A DNA stretch of 64,000 nt from Labyrinthula sp. Ha (Eukaryota > Sar > Bigyra > Labyrinthulida > Labyrinthulaceae), in NCBI GenBank assembly GCA_015227615.1, contig JAALGZ010000027.1:248001-312000 (forward strand), given 5' to 3'. The notes beneath the pieces were generated by a model, which saw nothing but the letters and a program-made list of their open reading frames with translations, made no database searches and had not been told where the DNA came from. Position 1 is the first letter of the stretch. Each line of letters starts with the position of its first letter. Of this stretch, positions 1 to 11,599 are shown in pieces. The position numbers were made by a program, and so were the translations under genes.

Positions 1-2681
1 GCTAGATTGAGAAATAACCAGGAAATACATTCTGCGAATTTTCTTTTAAAAACTTTTCATTGCTGCGTCTAATTAATAATTTAATATGTAGTGAAAATAT
101 TTCGCATTTTGTTTTGAAGCCAGTTTTCTAATCTTAATTCTTAGTTTTACAAATATAAGTATATCCTGTAGCTAGTAGAGCTCATGAGCAATCTAAATTG
201 AAAGTAATTTACCGGTTAATAACACTTATTTGGTATACTGCAGGCTTGACTCAGTAGCTCGAAATCTAGGACTCAAAAAATATATTAATTTCTAGTTTAA
301 GAGGCTCGATACCGTGATCGTGGGGAAATTTTAATTAGGCGTAGGATTGAATCCATGTACGTGCAATCCTTCCGGGATCAGTTCAGATTATATCAATATT
401 AAAACCTATCTTCGCATCAGATTCATAAGTAGATCTTTTTACCTTCTCTCATTGTAACTCTCTACGTGTCTATGTTCAACATACACCAGTGTTGAAAAAC
501 TAAAATGTTTAAAACCACTAGAATGGATGAAATAATTAGGAACGTAAACGGCAAACTTCTCCCTCTCCAATTCCATCTTTAATGATTGGAAGCTATGGGG
601 AAGCAATTGGGTATAGTGCTGTTGTGCTTTAATTCTTAGTATTAGGTTTTCTCGTAGTAATTCACGAACACATCGTTAAGGTCACTGAAGGCGACTATTA
701 GATAAGAGATGTATTAAGACATTTCGGGTCTTCCCCTTATATTGAGATATGTGGATATAGAGTTTTATAATAATGGAATACGTTATTGTGGAAGACCTCT
801 TAACTTCTCTGTTTGTACATGGGGATAAACTCTATATGGGTATTTATAGAAAGTAACAAGCACCTATTCTAGTACCCTTATCATATGGGGAAATTTGAAT
901 GTACATCTCAACCGCCACGGAACCGCGTTTACTACAATAGCCTATTAGTTAATATGTGATGGCACTTATGCTCTGGTCGATTAAAGTATAAATTTCTCAG
1001 TTTATCAAAATTATCATAAAAAAACTTGCAGCTTGGGGATGTTGAAGTCTTAAACTTTAAAAGTGATTGAACCTTCTTTCCTTTTTCTACTTCTTTTGGA
1101 TTTATATGCCGATTCTTAGAGAGGTGTTGCTTTATTTTCAATACGAACCATAGCTCTAGGTGATATGACAATACTCTTAGACTGATATTTTTTATTTTAA
1201 TCCTGGGACTGAACTCACTAGTAGTTTCAGAACTCATTATTGTCAGTTATATAGGGTTACAACAAAAGAACCTGTTGTAGTTAAAGTTTTTAATGAGAGA
1301 CGACTCCTTCATTACCCCAATATTGCCTTTTCATACCATTTAATTCACTCAATTGAAAGTTCAAGTGTTTTACATAGGATTATGAGACTTAAGATGTAAG
1401 CTTTTTATTGTTTGTTATTGTTAGTTTCTTCGTTAAGAGTTACTACGACCTATTACTATCAATAAACGTTGTTGGCATTGGGATATATGTATAACCTCGA
1501 GGCTTCAACAATATTTGGTGCTAAGATTTAGTTCTCATTCGGATTCAAGGAAATTTTCCTCTGTTAGTCCGACTTGCTTTGTCGGTGGGTTTAGAGAACT
1601 TTCTACCGACATAATTATGTATATTTGTAGAGAATTTTGGGCGAATATGTTCGCATGATGCAAGGATGACTTCGCAATCTCCAACCATTTTCTGCCAATT
1701 TAGGTTGCCTAAAGCTCACGGGCACACAATTAGAAAAAATCCGAACAAATAATTCGTTGAGATCCAAATCAGTTTTAAGTTATTCAAATTGTTGAATGGA
1801 AACAATTGAGATGGTTGAGAAAAACAAACATGTTGCTGTAACGTTGTAAAAATGAACACCGAGTTGTATTGTTTATGTCACTTCGCTAGAGTTAGTCATG
1901 TCCAAATATTTGGTTTCCCATCTTTTAACCCATACAAGACATAGAGGTCACCAAGTTAAATATTCAGACTACATATGAGTTCTTTATTGCACGAAAATTT
2001 TCAAATCTCTGCTCTAGCCCTAAGAAATAAAAGTACGTGGATGTAACTACTCATTGGAATTTTTCATGATATTAGAATCTCAGATTTCATTCTACTGTAG
2101 GCTAGTGAAGATGGTTAGAAAGTAGTTAGCATATTCATGTTTTATTTTGGGCTACTGTTGTTTTATGTAACCTAAGTTTTTTCGTATTCGAATGTGACAT
2201 AATAGTTATATAGGCATTGTTTAGGCGAAGGAATGTTTGGTTTCGAAAGATGATGATTGTTCCAACATGGTACTCAAACCATTGATGCAGAGAAGGTAGA
2301 TAGGTGTATTTTGGAGTCAATACGGGTAAGATTATGTAGCTACTTGTACTCTAAGCAACCCTAGTTCAATTAACAACATTCTTAGATATGTCAATAAATT
2401 ATCTAATATTCTTGTTTTACAATTCGGGCATTGAAAATGTAATTTTCTCGAGCTCAATCAAATGTTCACTAATACCAGTAGATACAACATGTCAATTGAG
2501 AGAAACTCTATTTCAGGTTTAAGGCCAAAACCTTAATTTATCGTAGCCAGTACCTGCCTTGACTATTTGTGCGCTAGGCAAAGCGAATTTTATAGATAAA
2601 TAACGGGAGCTCTAATATGTCGTTGCAGTTGAAGACAACTCAATCACCTATTTCAACTAAGCCAAGTTAGGCTATAGATCA
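1..2681. other. No gene recognised
   Basis: I see no supportable gene, RNA or repeat here. The longest open frames (101 residues on the minus strand at 932-1237, 61 residues at 2135-2320) have no recognisable motif and are within what chance gives in AT-rich DNA. Confidence 0.6.
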
Positions 2682-2689
2682 GTAGCTAC
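2682..2689. repeat. Left 8-bp target-site duplication of hAT element
   Basis: The octamer GTAGCTAC lies directly before the left terminal inverted repeat. It recurs exactly at 4873-4880 directly after the right one. Eight-base duplications are the hallmark of hAT insertion. Confidence 0.9.
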
Positions 2690-2704
2690 CAGTGATGTTC
2701 AAAT
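2690..2704 (+). repeat. Left terminal inverted repeat of hAT element
   Basis: The 15-bp end CAGTGATGTTCAAAT is the inverted counterpart of 4858-4872 with one mismatch. It starts CAGTG, a common hAT end. Confidence 0.9.
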
Positions 2705-2884
2705 CTGGCCCCCACTAATATCCACTCCAAGGCCATACGTCCCCACACGAAACTATTAGTGGCCGGTTGCGTGGAAAAATTGCTGCCGGGAGCCCATAAA
2801 TTTTTCAAAAAATTTGCTCTGTGTCCAATCCGGTCATTGTGAAACCGTTAAAATAACAGTTAAAAACCACAATTTCGGATCAAA

Positions 2885-4650
2885 ATGAACACTGATTTGA
2901 CAAAGTCTACCGCAGAAATGATCCATGACGACGCTTCGGGACTAGATCCAATCCTTTTCGCAGTAATTAAACAGAATTTTGACATTGAAAAAGCCGAATT
3001 AACAAAAAAACGCACGTATTCAAGCTTCCTTGCAAACATTGCCCAAGAAAGATGACTTGGTGGAGTAAAAAAGGTTATACTGGTCTCATGGAACACCTGA
3101 AAACGCACGTAGACGAAGAAACTATCTAAAAACTAAAAGAAGAACATGCAAGAAAGCGTAGAAGAAAAAGCAATGATATTATGGAGTTTAAGAACTCTGA
3201 AAAAAATGGTGGTTTCAAGAATTCTATCTGTAATTTTTTGCTTAACAGGAACATGCCCTTGCGCTGGTTGAGAGGCGATGATTTTAAAAATATCAGGCTA
3301 GCTGATGACCTCGTTAGTGAGAACATGGTGAGAATTTATATGAAGCGCATGGAACACCTTTTTATACATAAGATCATACAAGAAGTAGATTTAGAACTAT
3401 TTTGTTTAGTCATCGATGGTTGGGCTCACCAAGGTTACAGTTTTAATGGTGTTTATTTATGTTTCGACAAGATGAAGAAGATGACGTTTCGCCTTCTTGG
3501 AGTGCTTCCTTTAGAAAAAGAAAGCCAGAAAGCAAGTGACATTGTTCCTTTCCTGAAGAATTTGATGAACAAGTTTGGTCTTGATGAATCACTGCTGGTT
3601 GCTATTGTTGCCGACAACACAAACACGAACAAAAAAGTTTGCAGAGATCTTGGAACGCAGTTTGTGGGCTGTATTAGCCATCATTTGGCTCTAGGTGTTA
3701 GAGCATTTATCAAATCTGAAACACTGTTAGACGAAGCTTTAGACAAAGTGCAGTTGCTTTTTCGCAAGATCAAGAAGTCAAAGAAATTAACAGCAGCTCT
3801 TAGAAAATATACTGATAAAGTTGTTATTCTTCCAAATGTGACGCGTTGGAGTGGAAAATTTCTCATGATGAAAAGGTACCTTGAGATTTGGATGTTCATT
3901 GCGCAGATTAAAGATAAAGAAGTTAAAGATCTTATTCTGGGACAGCGTGATACAAGAATTCTGGAAAAACATCTCGACTTTCTTGCTACCTGCGACAGCT
4001 ACACAGTTGCTCTTCAAACTTCAAAGTTTAACCTTGGAGATGGGAAGAAAGTTGTTGCAAACCTCTTAAGAGATGTCAAAAATAATGATTGTTTGATGAA
4101 GTATTTAGAAAATTATGCAGAAATTTTGGTTGAATTTGGTGCTTTTGAAACTGGAGTGCTTAAAGTTTATTGGGAGGAAGAAGATAAGCTTGATGCAGGA
4201 GAAACAACAGCTTTGACCAGATTAGTAAAATATCCTTCTGAAGAAGAAGAGAAGACCCCACCTGGTAATTCTGTGGCTGCAGAACTCGTTGCTTAGACTA
4301 GAGAAAGTACAAGGAAGATTTGTTACGCAGATGTCATCTTCATCCCGGCGACTTCGTGCAGTGTAGAAAGATTGTTTAGCCAGTGCAAGCTGATTTTTAG
4401 TGACAAGAGAAATAGGATGATGCCTGCAACTTTAAACAGACTTGCATTTTTGAAAATGAATAAAGATGAGTTGATGTATCACGACATTTATGTTGCTATG
4501 AAACAGAAAATTCCAGGTTTCGGTGAGAAGGAAGACGAAGTGATGGTGGAACAGATGGAGGAAGAGAATGAAGAAGTAGAAAGAGAAGATTTGACACTTG
4601 AGGGATTTCGTTCTTGTGACAAAGAGGTGCATAGCGATGACGAAGCTTAA
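2885..4650 (+). pseudogene. hAT transposase, disabled by one frameshift and two stops
   Basis: From the ATG at 2885 a frame opens with about 40 residues, then shifts at a run of A near 3003. After that the frame reads a BED-type zinc finger (PCKHC ... GLMEHLKTH, about 3031-3100: C-x2-C then H-x4-H). A TAA at 3127 interrupts a basic linker. The long open part from 3181 contains IDGWAHQGYSFNG, which fits the first catalytic Asp region of hAT enzymes, and VADNTNTNKKVC followed by CISHH, which fits the second Asp region. A TAG at 4294 precedes the C-terminal dimerisation domain in the same frame (SCSVERLFSQCKLIFSDKRN, then FLKMN) and an acidic tail ending at 4650. The family excises and reinserts DNA by a DDE mechanism in the nucleus. 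Homology is seen directly; loss of function is inferred from the breaks. Confidence 0.9.
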
Positions 4651-4857
4651 GCTTTAAGGGTTATGAATAAGCTTTTTCTTTTCTTCATATAAATATATAT
4701 AAAAAAGCAACGATATTTCGGAAAATTACTTTTGCGAGCAGTCGCGGGGATGCCGCAAATTTCCACCCCCCTCACGTCCCCAGTATTTTTTTCTTATCGT
4801 TAAGCGTCCCCACAGATTTCTACGAAAATAGTGGGCCCGTAAAAACCCACAAAAAAA

Positions 4858-4872
4858 ATTTGAGCATCACTG
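4858..4872 (-). repeat. Right terminal inverted repeat of hAT element
   Basis: The inverted copy of the left end, with one mismatch in 15 positions. It is followed immediately by the second target duplication. Confidence 0.9.
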
Positions 4873-4880
4873 GTAGCTAC
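4873..4880. repeat. Right 8-bp target-site duplication of hAT element
   Basis: GTAGCTAC is identical to 2682-2689. Confidence 0.9.
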
Positions 4881-6971
4881 CATTGATGAAAAATATCCTG
4901 GAAATACACTGGAACGCTAGGATCAACTGCAAAAAGTGTACCTTCTTTAATCTAAAAATTCGGAAGTTTGTGGGAGTTGCTAATCCGAGCCTGATACTAG
5001 CGCCATGGCGGAGTCAGCACAATATTCAGGGATTTCCCCAGAGCTAACGCGAACGAGTTGCAAGTTTTTAATTACATCGGACTCACTGTTTTTGGTGTAA
5101 CGGTTGTGTGAAAATATTTTTAAAAGGGTATCCAGTAGATTACTTTGACTTTGAGTGGTCAATATATTGCTCCTTGAAACTCGAACTAAAATAAAAACAA
5201 GAATAACCCGGTTTGATGACAATTAGGATGATATAATAGAGCCAAGTTAATATCTTTCTTCGGAGTCAACCCAGCTTCGTTCAGTGTTTGATTTTCCTGC
5301 CAAAGTTACAGATAATTCTTTCAATCTAGCAGAGATTAGAATAGGCATGGTGACAGGTATTCTAAGGCAAAAAATGTTGTGTCATTTTTATCAGCTGTTG
5401 TCTAGCTGATAGAGACTATGTTACTTAGTTTCTCTAATATCTAACATGTTTTAGATTATATACTATGTTCATTGACCTAAAGGTAATTACTATGAAATTT
5501 AGAAGCTCTTACACTTAACTTGGTTTGCTAGAGCTGCTAATTTATTTACCGATCGTGGTCCTTCTGACAGTATTCTGCTGTATTACTTTTCTTTACTGTT
5601 TTACATTCTTTTGAAGGTCTTAATTCTCTCGCGGATGTTTTGATTGGAACTTATTAATTAACTTAGGACTCAGGTGGTTTGTTTTGTAAATTTCGAGAAC
5701 TCTAAGCTATTCGTCGCAAAGTTGTATTCTCTTGATATTTTAATTGGATGACTCATTACTTAGCTATAATGGCTCAAATTTATTGCTGGTACTGTTACTG
5801 CTAAACTAACTGGTAATAATATCTAACTAAAGTGTTACATAACAACAGGGTGCTCGTGTAATCTTTTATGCACGTTGTTGTTGTTGTTTTTAGTTTAGGA
5901 GCTACCTGGACCATCTTGTCTAATCTATGAACGAGTGACTAATCTCCCCTACTTAATTCGGGGGGTTTGTACCATTGTAGAGTCTAGTAGACATTTTTTG
6001 ATAATACTCAGTTCCATGGATCAACTGATCACTAGGTGGAATGGTTTCTTGATTTCCCAGCATAATTTTGGGGCGTGATAAATAAAAAAGCCACTCTTGT
6101 GCAAGAAAGATGAAAGCAACCCACAAGGTGGCCGGTCGATACATTTAAACTTTCATGAATATTTTCAGCAGGTCCAGCTAAACTATCTGGGTCTATGTAT
6201 CGTGTTTAAGCTGTTCTTATGGTCTCTGCCTTTTCGCTTCGCTCTGTTCCTACTTGCTGCCCCTGTTGATCGATTCAGGTAAGAAGAATATTTTGGAGGT
6301 TACCTTGGAGTGGTGAGAGGGTGGGTTGATATGTACTATGCTAGTTTCATAGGCTCATTAGGTTCATTCAGGTTTTATTGAGTATTTCACTGTTTCTGAT
6401 GTTCTTCGTTGGAAGACTCTGGACGGAATATTCGATTTTCTTTGGGTTACTGTTACATATACCCTACATTCCTGTTACCGAAGAGTGTTTCATTATTCGT
6501 CCCAGAAGTTGCGTCTTGATATCTGTCTATACTTCTGATTTCCCGGTTGCTTATTTGTCAGATTGCTCCAGTTGTTATTTGGTTCAGGGTTTCCATGAGG
6601 TTGATATATTACAATGGCCCAAGGTTATGGGAGGGGCGCTTTGCAAGTTCCATGGTTTGTGCGTGTCAGTTTCTGGTGTCATTCTTGTTGTATTTCGTTG
6701 CATGGTATAATTTCTAGGGACAAGTCTTGTTCTATTAAGGGGTAACAGGTTGGTGGGGAGATGGTGGGTGGTTCTCAGCCTGGTACTACCTTTGGTGCCA
6801 TGTTCAAGTTGTAGCGGTGGATCTTCAGCAGGTGGATGAGGCTCAGTATCATAGTTAATAGGCAAGTTGTCTGTTCCGTCAAGGGCATCGAGATATGTTA
6901 TTCTACGCGGTTCCTTGGGAAATGCTGTATTGGAGTTCTCATAACTTCTGAGCACGTGCAATTAGCCCCCA
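4881..6971. other. No gene recognised; short orphan ORFs only
   Basis: Two opposed orphan frames overlap near 6378-6961 (110 residues plus, 125 residues minus). Neither shows a known motif. The stretch adjoins the 3' side of the minus-strand non-LTR relic, so part of it may be decayed element sequence. Nothing else is supportable. Confidence 0.5.
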
Positions 6972-7639
6972 CTAGCTCATTGTCCGGGTCACAGTATTTG
7001 TGCTTTTTTTCTGCTTCACAATTCTTAGCATGCTAATTTCCTCGTCGTTTAGCTCGAAATTATGGTGGTTAAAGTTGTAAAAACAGGATTTAAATTTCAC
7101 TAAAAGTTGCGCACACGCCTTTGATATGTCTCCATGGTCATAAAAATTTTCCACGTTGTTGAGTATTGGAGCGAGCACCAATGCTCTAGAGAAGTTTATC
7201 TTTGTTTTCTCAGTCAGTTTTAGAGAGAGTAATACCTTTCTGTATTTTTTGATGAGATCAAACCCAGTTTTCATCTTGTTCATAATGGTTTGTGTGTTGA
7301 TGTCTTCCTGGTCCATTACAGCTCCCAAGTTTTTATATTGTGCCATAGATTAGACCGTCACACCATTTACTTGGATTGAAACTACTTTGCGTTAGAGTTT
7401 ATCTTTTATCTTCATTTCAGAATGGAGTGATACCGGCGTGCCCGATTTCTCTTACGGTTTTTAGTCTCGTCGCAGATGTTGGAACTCTTTTGGGCCTCAT
7501 ACGACACCTCTGCAGCAAAATATCTATCACAATCTACACAATGAAATTCTGTAAGATTTTTTTTATCTCTGAGTCTGAAATTTTATCAAATAGAACGTAA
7601 CCTTTGTATATTAGTAAGACCTTGTTTTTCTATGTTGTT

Positions 7640-8795
7640 TTTAGGCTTATGAGGCCTTAACTTCTTGGATTTCAGAGATAAAGTTTATGACTTCTTCATC
7701 GTTTTGGCATAGTATTATAAGATCGACTGCAAATACTGCGTACCTAAACGGCTTACTATTAAACCCCGTTCCTTCAATAAATGTATTTTTATTCTTTTGA
7801 AATTTGAGTATAAACAGAGTATAAACAGTGATGGTAAAAGCGACCTACTATGCAGAGCACCACGTTTATAATCCAATAGTTTGCTCAATTATTTTTTCCC
7901 GCTGCCTGCACCTTGGCCTTCAAGTAGAGTAGCATTATTACTCTCATTATCTTTACAGTAACGTTATGCTCCATTAGTGAAAGCTTTAGAAAAGAGTGGC
8001 TTATACTATCAAATGCTTTGCGAAAATATACGAACAACAGCTTGAGATGTATGTTGTTTTTTAGAGATTCCTTTACTATGTCCTTAAGAATTTTTATCTT
8101 CTCTATGGTGCTTCTTTTTTCTCTGAAGCCTGACTGTTAATCGAGGAGGGCATCAACAATTGGCCTAAGCTCTTCGTTGATTGTCTTCGTTAGTAATTCT
8201 AACGTGTAACTTAAAAGGGCTATTGGGCGGTATGACTCAGATTTAATCTTGTTTCCTTTTCCCTTGTAGATATGTATTATATTTCGTCTGTATAACTTTT
8301 GTAGGGATTTGGATTCAAAGGCTTGTTTTCTAAAAGCACCTTGAATGATCCTGCTTACTATTTTTGTATAGTCTTTGACGTTTTTAGAATCTCGCTTCTG
8401 ATGAGATCAAAACCTGGCACCTTGTTCTTTTTGAGCATTTTGATGATGATTAGCACTTCTTCTCTTGTTTCTAAGTTCTCCCTTATAGCTTTCAACAGAA
8501 CCAGATCAAATATTGCTCTGCAGTAATATCTCCTGGTTTCTTCGGAAATACTGAGTTCTGGCCTCGGCATTTTTTGTTGTTTTAGGTATTCTGCCAACAT
8601 TTTGAGCCTTCCTTAGGTACCCATTCTTTTGCCAGCTGAATCTTTATGTGTTACCAGGAAACTTTTAATTGTCGGACACAGTTTTTTAGTAACTTGGTAT
8701 GCTTTGCCTGTGTCCTCTTTTGAGAACTGCTGTTGGGTTGCCACTACACAGGAGTTGAACCAGTTGTTGTAATCTGCTGCAGCTGCCACCTTCAT
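7640..8795 (-). pseudogene. Reverse transcriptase domain of the non-LTR relic
   Basis: The linker has DYNNWFNSCVVATQQQFSKE (about 8775-8716), followed by LIIIKMLKKNKVPGFDLIRSE, the start of the RT fingers. Motif A is intact: FRKAFDSISHSFLKL, with AFDS at 8005-8016. A following RGALHSRSLLPSLF segment (about 7860) fits motif B. Motif C, normally F/YADD, reads FAVD at 7722-7733, so one of the two catalytic aspartates is lost. Several stops and shifts also break the frame. Confidence 0.85.
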
Positions 8796-9291
8796 TCGTT
8801 TACTTAGTTCTTTTTTTTGGTTGAGACATAGCTCTTCCCAGATACCTCTCTTGAGTCTCAGGAGTTCTTTATTTAGCTGCGAAATATCCCTTTCAGGTAG
8901 GACTGAATCTCATCTGTTTAGCTGTTTGGCTACTACCTTCTCGATGATCTTTACAAGTGTTTCCAGGTTGTGTTGTGCCTCTGGGAGCCTCTTCACTACT
9001 TCCTTGACCTATTTCTCAATTTTTTCTGCCTGACCTTTTTTTTGAATAGCCCCATGTAGTTCATCGGTTTTAAGCTTTTCGATTATGCTTCCAGGGGATG
9101 AGAATGCGTTTTCACCTCCAATGCTTAATGGTCAAAATTTTCTCTTTAGTGTACTTTGGATACGGTGTCATGCTTGGTCTTTAACTTCCAAGGAGGGTTG
9201 GATGTGAACATAGTACATAATCTATTTCCGATGGCCCCCAGTCGAGGATCCAGGTATAAACGTGGTGTTTTTCTACTGCCCTATTTTCCAG

Positions 9292-9960
9292 TTACCGTTC
9301 GGTGATTAATGATTTGAAGTCCGTTAAGCTTAACGAGGTCTTCAAGAATCTTCCTTTTGGTATTATTTCTGACTGAAACCCTGGTTTTTTGTCTACTTTG
9401 ATAGGTCGTCTGTCCACTTGTGTGTTGAAATCTCCTGCAACCAAGACTAGTCTTCCTCTGCTTCTTTTCTTGAACATATTCTCCGGGTATTTCATGAAGC
9501 TCTTGTACACTTCTGCACCTGTGTGTGGCGCGTTGCAGTTGATTGAAGTTAGCTTATGTTTGCCTCCTAGTTTGACCGAAAGTTCCAGGATCCTGTCGCT
9601 TCGTCCCTTGACTTCCGTAACGCGCTCAGCGAGTTCTTTGGCCAGGAACGTCACTACGCCTTCAGTTTTGATTGACCACTTTAAGAAAACCACTTTTACT
9701 TCCCTAGGCTAACTCTCATCCTTTCCTTTGGATTTTCGTACCCAGCTGCGTGTTTTTCTTCCAACATCAAGATGTTGACAGTTTGCTAAAGAGGGAGCAT
9801 GTGGTTAAGTACAGTTGAAGTTAGATCATCAACGTTAACGCTTATTAGTATTAGCTTAGGTTTCAGTTGTCTTGCAACGCTTGAGACTCCTTGCGGAGCT
9901 GTAGAAAGCACTCCACACGCAAAAGTCGACAGTTCCTTTTGTCCTTGTGGCATTTTGAAT
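9292..9960 (-). pseudogene. APE-like endonuclease domain of the non-LTR relic
   Basis: Minus-strand reading gives KPKLILISVNVDDLTS (usual start of LINE endonucleases, about 9880-9830), then VNILMLEEKH (about 9780, the metal-binding Glu motif). After a stop come GVVTFLAKELAERV and LVLVAGDFNTQVD (about 9440), the catalytic GDFN strand. The domain nicks target DNA to prime reverse transcription. At least one TAG and one TAA interrupt it, so it is a relic. Confidence 0.85.
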
Positions 9961-10128
9961 AGCCCAAAAATTTTGATACACGTTCATTCTTCTAAACATT
10001 GTTCTAAGAGTACAGAAATTTCATTGTAATTTGTTCATATGTCCTATTCGGACACCTTTGAATTACAAAATTCAGTCATTGAGAGATCCAGAACGATTAT
10101 ACAAACCCTTTCCTCATAACTTTAACCG

Positions 10129-11544
10129 ATGAGCTACAGAGATCTTACAAGTACCTCCATCCCTGTGTCTACCCTTGCTGATGTCAAAGAAGTCGTGAAG
10201 GAGATGAATAAATTGTAAAATATTAACTTTCTTATGTCTAGCCCAAACAACTATAACAAACAGGCACAAGGCTGCAAGAGAATCTGGGAATTTGGCTTTA
10301 ACAAAGACTTAAAATCTGAAATGCTTGAACACGGCGTTGGGGAAGTTCTTATAAATGTCTTAGACAACTTCATAGATAACGAAAAGATCCAAAAGGTCGC
10401 AATTGCAGCAGTTAAGAATTTGGATGGAAACTTGTATACGTTTAATCAAAAAGTAAATGTGATAGCAATCGTAATTTTTAGGGTATTGGACAAAGAATTA
10501 TGAAAATAATGCGAAATAAAGAAAATAGCAGGCATATTGCTGAGTATGGTTGTCATGCGCTTCGCACTTTGGCAACATCACGTCCAAATTCAAAAAGTCT
10601 TATGCGGGAGGGAGCTGGTGAACGTATTCTCAGGGCCATTCATGTTCATCGCCACGAATCTGGCGTTGCAAGAGCTGCCTGTGGAGCAGTTTTTTCTTTT
10701 TCTTTGTTAGAAGACAACAGAGAAAAACTCTGGAAGTTAGGTTTGATGCACTTTGTATTGCAGGCTATGCAGGATCACCAACATGTTGAGAAGGTGCAAG
10801 AGTACGGCTGCGGTGCCATATGGACTTTTGTACTGTTTTATTTGGTGTGATTTTTTAGGGATATGTGTATTCAATGGTCCGCCTAGAAGCTGCTAAGAGA
10901 GTTGTAACTGCATACCATAAATATCCCGCAAACGTGAGAATAGCAGAGTATACTTGTGGATCAATAAAAGCCTTTGCTGCTTTGGGCTCCAATGGACGAA
11001 TCTTGTTGGAGCATGATGTTGTTCCCTGTTTGATGGAGATGATACGGGTGCACAGGAAGAGACCAAACACTGTAGCTTCAGGTATATTGTCTGCATTCAA
11101 CAAGGTTTAGGTTTTTATGCCTTCTGGTGTCTTTCTTCCAATGCTCAGAATAAGATGGATTTAATACAAGCAGGGGTAGGAGACTTCTTAGTAGATCTGC
11201 TTAAAGATGAATACCTTCACAAGAAGGCGCAGTTTAACCAAGTGTTTGGAAACATTTTTGCCATTCTCACCGATCTTGCAACAGATAAAACAGTTGCTGC
11301 GCACCTTCATCTAGACAAGCATGTGATTGAGTTGATTGCGGGTTGTGCACAGAAGTTTAAAATGTCAGCAGGCATCCAGTATAAAGGACTATGCGCAATT
11401 AAAGTTATTGCAGATGCTTATGAAGGTCACATAGATCTAATAACAAGCTCAGACTTCCAGAGATATTTGGAAGGCCTTCAAGAAAGCTACCCAGATCATA
11501 AGAATATGGTCGCCAAAGCTCAAGCGCTTCTTTCTTATGTGTAA
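10129..11544 (+). CDS. Armadillo-repeat protein, 5 exons, 433 residues
   Basis: Exons are 10129-10214, 10242-10452, 10482-10829, 10859-11081 and 11111-11544. Removing four introns of 27, 29, 29 and 29 nt restores one frame of exactly 434 codons. The protein is a succession of armadillo-like helical repeats of about 42-45 residues. Typical cores are IAEYGCHALRTLA, RAACGAVFSFSL, VQEYGCGAIWTF, IAEYTCGSIKAFAAL and, across the last splice, VASG|FYAFWCLSSNAQNKMD. Such repeats form a superhelix that binds partner proteins; no catalytic motif is present and the partner is unknown. The start ATG at 10129 was chosen because exon 1 then joins the repeat frame across the 27-nt intron. A 26-codon ORF at 10039-10116 precedes it in the leader. 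The stop lies 55 bp from that of the convergent coiled-coil gene. Confidence 0.82.
10215..10241 (+). other. Spliceosomal intron, 27 nt
   Basis: Begins GTAAAAT and ends GTCTAG, with a TTAAC branch-like motif inside. Contains an in-frame TAA if unspliced. Removal joins two open frames (phase 2). Confidence 0.7.
10453..10481 (+). other. Spliceosomal intron, 29 nt
   Basis: Begins GTAAATG and ends TTTTTAG. Removal (phase 0) joins FNQK to GIGQRIMKIM without a stop or shift. Confidence 0.82.
10830..10858 (+). other. Spliceosomal intron, 29 nt
   Basis: Begins GTACTG and ends TTTTTTAG. The unspliced frame hits TGA inside it. Removal joins GCGAIWTF to GYVYSMVRLEA (phase 0). Confidence 0.85.
11082..11110 (+). 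other. Spliceosomal intron, 29 nt
   Basis: Begins GTATATT and ends GGTTTAG, with TTCAAC inside. Removal restores the armadillo core GFYAFWCLSSNAQNKMD. An alternative 44-nt choice (11105-11148) would delete that core. Confidence 0.88.
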
Positions 11545-11599
11545 AAGGATGCACACTTTGTCTTTTTAATTTCATCTGAACACTGTCTTTAGAATGTCT

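Larger units (their letters stand above)
2690..4872 (+). mobile_element. hAT-superfamily DNA transposon, 2,183 bp, near-complete
   Basis: The element is bounded by terminal inverted repeats: CAGTGATGTTCAAAT at the left, and the complement of CAGTGATGCTCAAAT at the right (14 of 15 positions match). A perfect 8-bp target duplication flanks it. It encodes one transposase on the plus strand with a BED-type zinc finger, RNase-H-like catalytic segments and a hAT C-terminal dimerisation region. Three visible lesions break the transposase (a shift at an A-run near 3003, TAA at 3127, TAG at 4294), so this copy should not be autonomous. The intact ends and exact duplication point to a fairly recent insertion, and the ends could still be used by an active relative. 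Confidence 0.93.
6972..10030 (-). mobile_element. Non-LTR retrotransposon relic (APE endonuclease plus RT)
   Basis: Read on the minus strand, the segment runs in the order of an APE-clade LINE ORF2. First comes the endonuclease (about 9960-9290), then a linker (about 9030-8360), the reverse transcriptase palm (about 8600-7640), and a post-palm region (7346-6972: YKNLGAVMD ... IMNKMKTGFDLIKKY). Stops and shifts split it into many pieces, so it is dead. No terminal tail or target duplication was identified; both ends are estimates. A second relic of the same clade lies at 38.7-41 kb on the other strand. Confidence 0.85.

Noticed and set aside
932-1237. 101-residue minus-strand ORF
   Set aside because: No motif, no supporting neighbour, and a length plausible by chance at this base composition.
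2885-4650. Alternative genetic code with TAA/TAG as sense, which would remove both stops in the hAT transposase
   Set aside because: Two myosins of more than 1,400 codons, eIF3h and other genes use no internal TAA or TAG, and eIF3h ends on TAA at the expected length. A frameshift in the transposase would remain anyway.
6378-6961. Overlapping opposed ORFs of 110 and 125 residues
   Set aside because: Neither has recognisable domains. The minus one is a Pro/Thr-rich shadow-like frame; the area is probably decayed element or plain intergenic DNA.
9828-9842. AACGTTAACGC similarity to the TAACG arrays at 17.3 kb
   Set aside because: Here it is the coding sequence for S-V-N-V at the start of the endonuclease domain, so the match is incidental.
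11105-11148. 44-nt intron in the armadillo gene (GTTTAGG...CTCAG)
   Set aside because: It keeps a frame but deletes the repeat core GFYAFWCLSSNAQ, whereas the overlapping 29-nt GTA...TAG intron at 11082-11110 restores it.
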